Part shown: positions 10,001 to 15,400 of the stretch, one piece after another | Position numbering within the stretch: the stretch's first letter is position 1 | Layout of the letters: the number at the start of each line of letters is the position of its first letter | Source of the DNA: JBAWXE01 sp037144255 | GTDB lineage: Bacteria > Bacteroidota > Bacteroidia > Chitinophagales > Chitinophagaceae | Assembly (NCBI GenBank): GCA_037144255.1 | Contig: JBAWXE010000048.1 | Coordinates: 1 to 18,920, forward strand | Reading direction: 5' to 3' | Length of the DNA: 18,920 nucleotides | Translations under genes and position numbers: made by a program | The notes under the pieces: model-generated | What the model saw: the letters and a program-made list of their open reading frames with translations, nothing else | What the model was told of the DNA's origin: nothing | Databases searched by the model: none

Positions 10001-11527
10001 CAGGATGCTTTAGCTGAAGCAAGACTTAAGGCTGAGAAGGAGAAGAAGCGATTGGACAGAATTGCTAAACGTAAAAAGCGTAGAAGTGCTGCCCCTGAGA
10101 TCAATGTAGTAGAAAGAATTGTTGGCAGACTCTTTACTATGGTGAAGCGTGCTACTGTAAACTATACAGAGCAAGCAGGTACTGTTTTGCCAGGGTTTAC
10201 AGATAGTACTAAGTTGATGGGTATAGATAACCATACAGGCGCACCTGGTCTGGACTTTGTATATGGCTATCAACCGGATAAAAGGTGGTTTGAATCGCAG
10301 GCCAATAATGGAAGGCTAACTATTGATTCGTTATTCAATGCGCAATTACAACAAAGATTTTCACAAAACCTTACTCTTACTGCCAGTGCAGAGCCTTTCC
10401 CTGATTTGCGGATAGATCTGAGTATGAATAAGACTTTTAGCAAGAACCATAGTGAAATATTCAAGGATACAAATGCTACCGGGCCAATATCGTTCAGCCA
10501 TTTGAATCCATATGAAACAGGTTCTTTTAGTGTGTCTTACATAGCCTTGAATACAATGTTCAAGCCTATAGGTGCTAATTCAAATGTATTCAATACATTC
10601 TTGGAAAATCGTCAGGTCATTTCACAAAGATTAGGAAGTAATAACCCATATACTAATGGTGTAAGAGACCCTAACAATCCGTTGTACATGAAAGGTTATA
10701 CAGAATATTCTCAAGATGTTCTGATACCTTCTTTCCTAGCTGCATTTACGGGGCAAAGCGCCAAGAGTATAGCTTTGATAGATTATAATAATACTGGGAT
10801 CCGTAGCGACCCATTCAAGTATTATTTCCCACTTCCTAACTGGCGCGTATCATATACAGGACTAGCTAAGTTGCCATTCTTTAGTGATATATTCAACAAT
10901 TTTGTTGTTAACCATGCCTATACGGGTACCATGTCTATGAATAGTTTTACGTCGTCACTCTTATATCAGGATATATATAGTTTTGGTGCTCCTTCATTTT
11001 TAGATTCTACCTCGGGAAATTATGTGCCTTTCTATCAGGTGCCTAACGTTACGATTACAGAGCAACTAAATCCCTTGATCGGATTTGATATGGCTTTCAA
11101 AAATAAGCTTACTGCACGATTTGAATTCCGTTCATCTCGTACTGTTAGTTTGAGCTTAGTCGATTATCAGGTAAGCGAAACAAAGAGTACGGAATTTATT
11201 ATAGGTATGGGTTATCGTGCTAAGAACTTCCAATTGCCATTTCCTGTATTTGGTGTTACAAAACTCAAAAATGACCTGAGTGTAAAAGTTGATGTAGGTC
11301 TAAGAGATGATATTACAACCAATAACTATTTGGCCCAAAATCTGGATATAACTACCCGAGGTCAGAAAGTAATTACGATACAACCATCGGTAGACTATAT
11401 TATTAATAAGAACCTTACACTTCGCTTCTTCTTCGATAGAAGGCAGACAATACCATATGTATCCAGTTCCTTCCCTACTACTACTACTAAGGGTGGGGTG
11501 ACGCTACGCTTCATTTTTGCACAGTAA
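4067..11527 (+). CDS. sprA: Type IX secretion outer-membrane translocon SprA/Sov
   Basis: SprA is the very large outer-membrane barrel through which T9SS cargo crosses; F. johnsoniae SprA is a single 36-strand barrel and is needed for gliding and secretion. The 2486 residues match the family size of about 2400-2500. The start is GTG: no in-frame ATG lies just upstream, and this start gives a signal peptide with a hydrophobic core at about 11-25 (FLFFITLVVAIASAAA). Recognisable family segments are TQLQFGK (about 275), the ENRHFLLAQYF block (about 320), SVYIDDFEG (about 825-833) and NYTEQAGTVLPGF after residue 2010. Residues about 1893-2010 form a Lys/Asp-rich insert and a basic probable helix. 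The chain ends in strand-like LRFIFAQ, as expected for a BAM substrate. Expression is probably coupled to ruvA. No other T9SS gene is certain in the window. Confidence 0.96.
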   Translation: MKEKSNFGYKFLFFITLVVAIASAAARDRGDFDFDSPDPSPDTPRAQKKDTAKKLKFPIYDKTGDPMVDKTPGTIDFQDPSNIKKTVEYDADENRYYFTQKIGDQYFRDPTYLTMDEYIKYQAKQDEQDYWKRRMDALTIFNKKPQLPQMYKEGIFDRIFGGSGISVRPQGNVDVTFGGSWQNIKNPTLVQSAQKYGVFDFDMQMNINLLATVGDKMKLNISNNTKATFDYQNVQKLEYSGKEDEILKKIEAGNISFPLKSSLISGVQSLFGIKTQLQFGKLWVTAALSQQKSKRSSLTVQGGAQTQQFNIKADDYEENRHFLLAQYFHDRYDIALKEFPVINSLASINRVEVWVTNRTGAVDGVRDILAFMDLGEKNPYEAFLADPTQPDAPNNNANRLYPRMLQHANGRQQSGATNAAVTIGLQQGTDFERVTARKLNASEFSFNPQLGYISMNTQLNSDDILAVAYRYTYKGKVYQVGEFAEDLPPDSTNQKVLYLKLLKGTASRPSLPLWNLMMKNVYALGSVGVTKEDFRLNIFYQDPGGGEKRYLPEGPKAGIPLLTVLNLDKLNIQNDPSPDGVFDYVEGITINPQQGKVIFPVLQPFGRGLQDAVGTNPQLERKYLYNVLYDSTKTIARQFQQNNRYVIRGSYKSASSADIFLGGFNIPAGSVTVSAGGQKLIENTDYQVDYGLGRLKILNQGILTSGMPINIQYEDNATFGFQQQNFIGTRLDYYVNNKLTVGGTYMRLSERPFTQKTTFNEDPIKNTVMGADVNYQSEFPALTKALDKLPIYSTTATSLINISGEGATLMPSHPVQINALDPEGSVYIDDFEGTHSAYDMKFPAQAWSLASTPVDAQDKTGRILFPEATISNDLRYGYNRAKLAWYAIEPTLVDPTGSIPSYVKNDSNQHYIRLVQQLDVFPTGSYGNLQNAVSTFDLGFYPKDRGPYNFDATNIDNNGKLLYPEKRWGGIMRPIDYSDFEQSNVEVIEFWLLDPFINNANPQGGSLYFNLGNVSEDILKDSRKSFENGIPYPKVVTQLDTSVWGYIPKFEQQITRAFDNDPAARAVQDVGYDGLDDNEEATFFQKYLTQLRNRFGVASPIYQQALADPANDNYHYYRGSDYDDANVGVLGRYKGYNNPQGNSPVTDPNAAYSSAATTIPESEDLNHDNTMNESETYYQYRIDLKPNMQVGTNNIVNKQVSNVKLPNGNTESETWYQFKIPIQNYDARVGEISDFRSIRFMRMYLNGFQDSVYLRFARLELGRNQWRQYLFSLQSPGENIPITDKNSTEFSVQSVSVEENSSRLPIPYIIPPGVNRQQAAVSTGQNIQLNEQALSVKVCGLKDGDSRGVFKEVNVDMRQFNNLRMFIHAESQVGAPVLKDGDLRAFIRLGSDFTNNYYEYQIPLKVTLPGGNATAETVWPDANNLNLLLSDLVSLKTERDNKGATNYVPYQKTTASGNTIIVVGSPNLAESKEIMVGILNPKKTSGSPGDDGLAKCVEVWFNELRMAGMNEHAGYAASGKVNLQLADLGTVRMSGSLHTQGYGSIDQKIQQRFRDDFYQYNTSANLSLGKLLPRKWGVQLPFFVGYSQNVSTPEYDPYKLDVKLSDELSRARDAAQRDSIKKAAQDFTSIASFNFTNVRILGNPDKQSAPARPWNIKNFDFSFAYTDQFKHNSLLAEDNLVTERMGLGYTYTIKSKSIEPFKKYIKSKSKWFSPIKDFNIKPLPSSFTCRTDMNRVVDATQVRNISDGPYSIAPTYYKNFTWIRTYTTRWELTKSLSMDYSATNTSRITEPYGLINTQAKKDSLLNAVKALGRNTIYTQNFSSAYAVPFSKLPATDWINFRLNYGATYNWTAGSLLDPNLGNVITNTQTKGLNGDFNFKQLYDKNRFLKYVNMPKPKPKGDDGKDAKNVSKSTDPKDPKNAGKDGNKPADTNSGNDSKDKIKKPKGPLSPTAKQDSIISAMIASGKLSNAQLDSLVKVQDALAEARLKAEKEKKRLDRIAKRKKRRSAAPEINVVERIVGRLFTMVKRATVNYTEQAGTVLPGFTDSTKLMGIDNHTGAPGLDFVYGYQPDKRWFESQANNGRLTIDSLFNAQLQQRFSQNLTLTASAEPFPDLRIDLSMNKTFSKNHSEIFKDTNATGPISFSHLNPYETGSFSVSYIALNTMFKPIGANSNVFNTFLENRQVISQRLGSNNPYTNGVRDPNNPLYMKGYTEYSQDVLIPSFLAAFTGQSAKSIALIDYNNTGIRSDPFKYYFPLPNWRVSYTGLAKLPFFSDIFNNFVVNHAYTGTMSMNSFTSSLLYQDIYSFGAPSFLDSTSGNYVPFYQVPNVTITEQLNPLIGFDMAFKNKLTARFEFRSSRTVSLSLVDYQVSETKSTEFIIGMGYRAKNFQLPFPVFGVTKLKNDLSVKVDVGLRDDITTNNYLAQNLDITTRGQKVITIQPSVDYIINKNLTLRFFFDRRQTIPYVSSSFPTTTTKGGVTLRFIFAQ

Positions 11528-11550
11528 AATGATTGTAATCAGCCATTTTT
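11526..11550 (+). terminator. Possible weak terminator after sprA
   Basis: AAAATG (11526-11531) can pair with CATTTT (11544-11549), and three further pairs form inside after one A/C mismatch. A short T-run follows. The stem is AT-rich, so termination would be inefficient at best. Confidence 0.25.
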
Positions 11551-11587
11551 CTGAGAACCCTCATTAACTTTTTTGCCCTATAAATGT

Positions 11588-11595
11588 TACATTTG
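11588..11595 (+). promoter_or_regulatory. Candidate -7 element for the paaABCD operon
   Basis: TACATTTG matches TAnnTTTG at every fixed position. It lies 20 nt before the paaA ATG, giving a predicted leader of about 17 nt. A TTTG at 11572-11575 is present but only 12 nt upstream, shorter than the usual 17-23, so the -33 is not convincing. No PaaX- or PaaR-type operator is recognised. Confidence 0.5.
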
Positions 11596-11615
11596 TATAC
11601 TAAAAATTGATGTAA

Positions 11616-12560
11616 ATGACAGTGCATTCTTTTGAACAACACTTTCAGGATAAGTTGGATCGTGAACAACAAATTGAGCCACAAGATTGGATGCCTGAGG
11701 AATATAGGAAAACACTTATTCGTCAGATATCACAACATGCTCATAGTGAGATAGTAGGAATGTTGCCTGAAGGTAACTGGATAACACGTGCTCCAAGTTT
11801 AAGACGTAAAGCAGTATTATTGGCCAAGGTTCAGGATGAAGGTGGTCATGGATTGTATTTATACAGTGCTGCGGAAACATTAGGTGTAAGCCGAGATGAA
11901 TTGTTAGACCAGCTACATAGTGGTAAGGCTAAGTACTCTTCTATATTCAATTACCCAACACTTACATGGGCGGATATGGGAGCTATCGGTTGGTTGGTAG
12001 ATGGTGCAGCTATTATGAACCAAGTACCCCTTTGTCGTACATCATATGGTCCTTATGCACGTGCTATGGTGCGTGTTTGTAAGGAAGAAAGTTTTCACCA
12101 AAGACAAGGATACGAGATAATGCTCACATTGAGCAATGGTACTGCTATACAAAAGAAGATGGCTCAGGATGCACTCAATCGTTGGTGGTGGCCTTCCATT
12201 ATGATGTTTGGTCCATCAGATGATAATAGTCCGCATACTGCACAAAGTATGGCATGGCGTATCAAAAGATTTACTAATGATGAACTGCGTCAGAAATTTA
12301 TAGATGTAACAGTAGAACAAACCAAAATTTTGGGTCTTACAATACCTGATAAAGACTTAAAATGGAATGAAGAACGTGGGCATTTTGATTTTGGGGCTAT
12401 TAATTGGGATGAATTTTGGAATGTAGTGAAAGGTAATGGTCCATGTAATAAAGAAAGGTTGGAAGCTCGTCAAAAGGCGTCAGAAGAGGGTGCATGGGTG
12501 CGTGATGCAGCCGTGGCTTATGCTAATAAACGTAAACAAAGAGCAGCTAGTGCTGCCTAG
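11616..12560 (+). CDS. paaA: 1,2-phenylacetyl-CoA epoxidase, catalytic subunit PaaA
   Basis: Catalytic diiron subunit of the multicomponent epoxidase that converts phenylacetyl-CoA to its ring 1,2-epoxide, the step that begins oxygen-dependent aromatic catabolism via CoA thioesters. The 314 residues keep the carboxylate/His iron ligands with an offset of three from the E. coli enzyme: Glu45, Glu75 and His78 (DEGGH), Asp129, Glu158 and His161 (KEESFH). The PaaA segments WITRAPSLRRK and NRWWWPSIMMFGP are present. The ATG at 11616 lies just behind a perfect -7 box and is the natural start. First gene of paaABCD; paaB follows after 39 nt. No regulator gene is adjacent. Confidence 0.96.
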   Translation: MTVHSFEQHFQDKLDREQQIEPQDWMPEEYRKTLIRQISQHAHSEIVGMLPEGNWITRAPSLRRKAVLLAKVQDEGGHGLYLYSAAETLGVSRDELLDQLHSGKAKYSSIFNYPTLTWADMGAIGWLVDGAAIMNQVPLCRTSYGPYARAMVRVCKEESFHQRQGYEIMLTLSNGTAIQKKMAQDALNRWWWPSIMMFGPSDDNSPHTAQSMAWRIKRFTNDELRQKFIDVTVEQTKILGLTIPDKDLKWNEERGHFDFGAINWDEFWNVVKGNGPCNKERLEARQKASEEGAWVRDAAVAYANKRKQRAASAA

Positions 12561-12599
12561 GATAATTTATTTTTTCAGATCGTTTTTTATAATGTAGTT

Positions 12600-12908
12600 A
12601 TGTCACAAACAACAGAAAAGAATAAAAACATGGAATGGCCTTTATGGGAGGTGTTCATACGTAGTAAGGCAGGTTTAGATCATAAGCACGTTGGTAGCCT
12701 TCATGCTGCCGATGCTCAAATGGCTATTGAAAATGCCCGCGACGTATATACTCGCCGTAATGAAGGTATTAGTATATGGGTAGTAGAAAGTAAGAATATT
12801 CATGCTTCTAATCCTGAAGATGCTGCTTCTCTTTTCGATCCTGCTAATGATAAGATATACAGACACCCTACATTCTATAACCTGCCTGATGCTTTAAAGC
12901 ATATGTAA
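12600..12908 (+). CDS. paaB: 1,2-phenylacetyl-CoA epoxidase subunit PaaB
   Basis: Small structural/regulatory subunit of the phenylacetyl-CoA epoxidase, which helps join PaaA-PaaC assemblies. The 102 residues align across the whole family: WPLWEVFIRSKAGL near the start, HVGSLHAADAQMA, NARDVYTRRNEG, SIWVV and the ending YRHPTFYNLPDALKHM. About ten extra N-terminal residues rich in Lys and Asn precede the conserved WPL; an internal ATG at 12630 (codon 11) would remove them and cannot be excluded as the start. It contains no metal-binding motif, as expected. It is separated by 39 nt from paaA and 25 nt from paaC. Confidence 0.95.
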   Translation: MSQTTEKNKNMEWPLWEVFIRSKAGLDHKHVGSLHAADAQMAIENARDVYTRRNEGISIWVVESKNIHASNPEDAASLFDPANDKIYRHPTFYNLPDALKHM

Positions 12909-12933
12909 TTGTGGGCGATATCAAAGTAATACA

Positions 12934-13761
12934 ATGAATACAAAACAAGCACTGTTAGATTATACACTGCGAATAGCAGATAATGCACTGATAATAGGCC
13001 ACAGATGTAGCCAATGGTGTGGTCATGGACCTGTATTAGAGCAAGATATTGCCTTGACTAATATTGCACTCGATCATGTAGGTCAGGCTCGTAGTTTATA
13101 CCAATATGCTGCTGACCAATATAACTTGTTACCAGCTACAGAAAAAAACGCTGTCTTCTCATCAGCACAGTTACAAACTGTAGTAGATGGAGGTAATAAA
13201 GTTGACGAAGACGACTTGGCATATTTACGTGATGCTTGGGACTTTAAAAATGCACTGTTGGTAGAACAGCCTAACCATGACTGGGCTTATACTGTGGCAC
13301 GTGCTTTTTTCTACGATACGTTTACAGCTCTTTTTTATAAAGAATTGCAAAATAGTAAAGATCTGATGCTGGCTGCTGTAGCAGAAAAGTCTGTAAAAGA
13401 GGCCAATTACCATGCTCGCTGGAGTAGCGAATGGGTTATAAGGTTAGGTGATGGCACTGAAGAAAGTCATATGCGTATGCAGAAGGCCATTGATGCATAT
13501 TGGGAATATAGTGGCGAATTGTTATTAGCTGATGAGGTAGATCAAACAATGTTATCTGCCGGTATGGGCGTAGATCTCGAGATGGTCAAAATTGCTTGGC
13601 ATGAACGTATAGCTACAATTCTTAAAGAAGCTACTCTTAATATGCCTTCTCAAACTTGGATGCAAAATGGTGGTAAAGTTGGTAAGCATACAGAGCATTT
13701 AGGATATATACTTTCAGATATGCAGTTTATGCAACGTGCTTACCCTGGTATGGAATGGTAA
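12934..13761 (+). CDS. paaC: 1,2-phenylacetyl-CoA epoxidase subunit PaaC
   Basis: Structural partner of PaaA with the same ferritin-like four-helix fold. The 275 residues are somewhat longer than E. coli PaaC (about 248), with extra residues around 63-95 between the QARSLYQYAADQ helix and DDLAYLRD. Family signatures are YTLRIADNALI, WCGHGPVLEQDIALTNIALDHVGQAR, LLVEQPN, KEANYHARWSSEWVIRLGDGTEES and the ending HTEHLGYILSDMQFMQRAYPGMEW in pieces. PaaC carries remnants of the diiron site but is non-catalytic in the characterised enzymes. The ATG at 12934 gives an N-terminus that aligns at once. paaD begins 44 nt later. Confidence 0.95.
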   Translation: MNTKQALLDYTLRIADNALIIGHRCSQWCGHGPVLEQDIALTNIALDHVGQARSLYQYAADQYNLLPATEKNAVFSSAQLQTVVDGGNKVDEDDLAYLRDAWDFKNALLVEQPNHDWAYTVARAFFYDTFTALFYKELQNSKDLMLAAVAEKSVKEANYHARWSSEWVIRLGDGTEESHMRMQKAIDAYWEYSGELLLADEVDQTMLSAGMGVDLEMVKIAWHERIATILKEATLNMPSQTWMQNGGKVGKHTEHLGYILSDMQFMQRAYPGMEW

Positions 13762-13805
13762 TAGCAGAAAGTAGATCTTAATTATAAATACTAACAATTA
13801 GTCCA

Positions 13806-14300
13806 GTGAATGTAGATGGTGTATATGCTTGTCTGACTGATGTAACAGATCCTGAGATACCTGCTCTTACTATAATAGATATGGGTATTGTAAGGGATGT
13901 AAAATTATCAGAGCTACCTGAGGGTGGCACAGAAGTTACTATCAAGATCACCGCTACTTATACCGGTTGTCCTGCAATGGACATTATAGGCATGAATATA
14001 CGAATGGCTTTATTAAGTCATGGTATGAAAAAGGTAAATGTAGAGCAGCAAATCAGCCCTGCATGGACTACAGATTGGATGACAGCCGATGGTAAACGAA
14101 AACTAAAAGAATACGGTATTGCCCCACCTCAACGCAATTCTTCTCATACTTTAGCTCTGTTTGAAGAGGTACTAGTGCCATGCCCCCGTTGCGAATCTTC
14201 TGATACAAGTCTTATTAGTCAGTTTGGTGCTACTGCTTGCAAGTCTTTATATAAATGTAATGCTTGCAAAGAACCATTTGAATATTTCAAATGCCATTAA
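13806..14300 (+). CDS. paaD: PaaD-like MIP18/DUF59 protein of the epoxidase cluster
   Basis: PaaD is required for an active epoxidase but is not part of the purified complex. By family (MIP18/SufT/DUF59) it is thought to act in iron or Fe-S maturation, probably of PaaE. The 164 residues contain an N-terminal DUF59 domain with DPEIP (15-19), DMGIVRDV and the TGCPAMD motif with Cys55, then a C-terminal ribbon with CPRC (Cys126, Cys129), Cys145, CNAC (Cys151, Cys154) and Cys163, typical of true PaaD rather than stand-alone SufT. The start is GTG at 13806; no in-frame ATG precedes the conserved region, and GTG places the first residues directly on the family N-terminus. Last recognisable paa gene here. 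Confidence 0.93.
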   Translation: MNVDGVYACLTDVTDPEIPALTIIDMGIVRDVKLSELPEGGTEVTIKITATYTGCPAMDIIGMNIRMALLSHGMKKVNVEQQISPAWTTDWMTADGKRKLKEYGIAPPQRNSSHTLALFEEVLVPCPRCESSDTSLISQFGATACKSLYKCNACKEPFEYFKCH

Positions 14301-14342
14301 TGGATACATCTTTTTACTTTTATAACTTACAAACGTATACAG

Positions 14343-14678
14343 ATGTACGAAAACAAACGCCAACCTATAGCATCCCCCAAAGCTTATATGCAACGTCAGT
14401 TGCGTAGTTTTATCTTGGCCACAACTATATTGTTTATTTGTTTAGCATTTGGTGTATTGGGCTATCACTATACCTCAGATATCTCTTGGATAGATTCTCT
14501 GCACAATGCATCAATGATTTTAAGTGGAATGGGCCCTGTTGTGGAGATCAAAACTGTATCAGGAAAATTGTTCTCATCCTTCTATGCACTGTTTAGTGGG
14601 GTAGCATTCATTACCAATATAGGTATTCTATTAGCCCCTGCAGCACATCGCATATTTCACCGGTTACATGTAGAGTAG
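14343..14678 (+). CDS. Small two-helix membrane protein, K+ channel pore-like, function unknown
   Basis: 111 residues, not assignable to a named gene. A polar, basic N-terminus (1-21) precedes a transmembrane helix at about 22-42 (FILATTILFICLAFGVLG), a re-entrant-looking segment at 48-66 (WIDSLHNASMILSGMGPV), a second helix at about 78-100 and a basic tail, HRIFHRLH. The TM1 / pore helix / filter / TM2 order is that of two-helix K+ channels (Ion_trans_2), but where TVGYGD would stand the sequence has SGMGPV, so selectivity for K+ is not supported. From memory, similar proteins with a GGMGPV-type motif occur as hypotheticals in other bacteria. It lies 42 nt after paaD with a TACTTTTA (-7-like) at 14315-14322, so it may be read through from paa or be independent. 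Its stop lies 2 nt from the convergent rnc stop. Confidence 0.72.
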   Translation: MYENKRQPIASPKAYMQRQLRSFILATTILFICLAFGVLGYHYTSDISWIDSLHNASMILSGMGPVVEIKTVSGKLFSSFYALFSGVAFITNIGILLAPAAHRIFHRLHVE

Positions 14679-14680
14679 TA

Positions 14681-15397
14681 TTAGGATATGTTGAGCACTT
14701 CTATAGCCTTTTGAGCAGCCACTTGCCCGGCATCTTTTTTATTATAACCGGATCCAACTGCTATGATATCACCATTCAGTAACACACCTATGGAAAATAC
14801 TTTTCGTATTCCATCCATATGTTCTTCGAGGGTATCAAAACAGATGTTGTGATTATTCTTTTGTGCCCAACTCAATACTTTGTTTTTGTAGTTGGTGTCT
14901 GTCGATTCGATACTTTCTATATTTATGTATGGCTTAATGATCTGTTCTAATATAAAACGACGTGTTCTTGCAAATCCCTGATCCAGATAAACTGCACCTA
15001 TCAAGGCTTCCAGAGCATTTCCAAAAATATGACTCCTGCTCAGTCCTCTATCATTTTGATTGTACTGTACCAGCTTTTGCAATCCCATTCTCATAGCTAC
15101 ATTGTTCAGCGATTCTCTGCGTACTATACGAGAGCGCATCTCAGTTAAGTAACCTTCAGGTTGGTAAGGATATTTTTTAAAAAGGTATTCTGCTACTATA
15201 GCTCCCAATATAGCATCGCCCAAAAACTCCAGCCTTTCATTGTTGCTTGCTAGCTCTTCTATTTTAGAGCTATGCATCAATGCCAGTTGGTAGTATGGCA
15301 AATGCTTAGGCGTATAGCCCAGCAGATGTTCCAATTGCAATAATAATTGCTTGTTGGGAGAAAAAAAGTGTAAAATGCGTGATGTGAACCGACGCAA
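14681..15397 (-). CDS. rnc: Ribonuclease III
   Basis: Double-strand-specific endoribonuclease that processes rRNA precursors and structured mRNAs. The 238 residues have the RNase III domain (about 20-160) with signature NERLEFLGD (53-61; Glu54, Glu57 and Asp61 equal E. coli Glu38, Glu41 and Asp45) and the second helix GNALEALIGAVYLD, then a dsRNA-binding domain (about 168-236) ending in DAGQVAAQKAIEVL. Glu130 equals catalytic Glu117, but the Asp114 position is Asn127. No ATG is available: the frame opens at the fabF stop codon, and TTG at 15397, three bases further on, is the first plausible start. The family-like N-terminus (FFSPNKQLL...LGYTP) supports using it. Last gene of acpP-fabF-rnc, probably translated by re-initiation after fabF. 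Confidence 0.95.
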   Translation of the reverse strand: MRRFTSRILHFFSPNKQLLLQLEHLLGYTPKHLPYYQLALMHSSKIEELASNNERLEFLGDAILGAIVAEYLFKKYPYQPEGYLTEMRSRIVRRESLNNVAMRMGLQKLVQYNQNDRGLSRSHIFGNALEALIGAVYLDQGFARTRRFILEQIIKPYINIESIESTDTNYKNKVLSWAQKNNHNICFDTLEEHMDGIRKVFSIGVLLNGDIIAVGSGYNKKDAGQVAAQKAIEVLNIS

Positions 15398-15400
15398 AGC

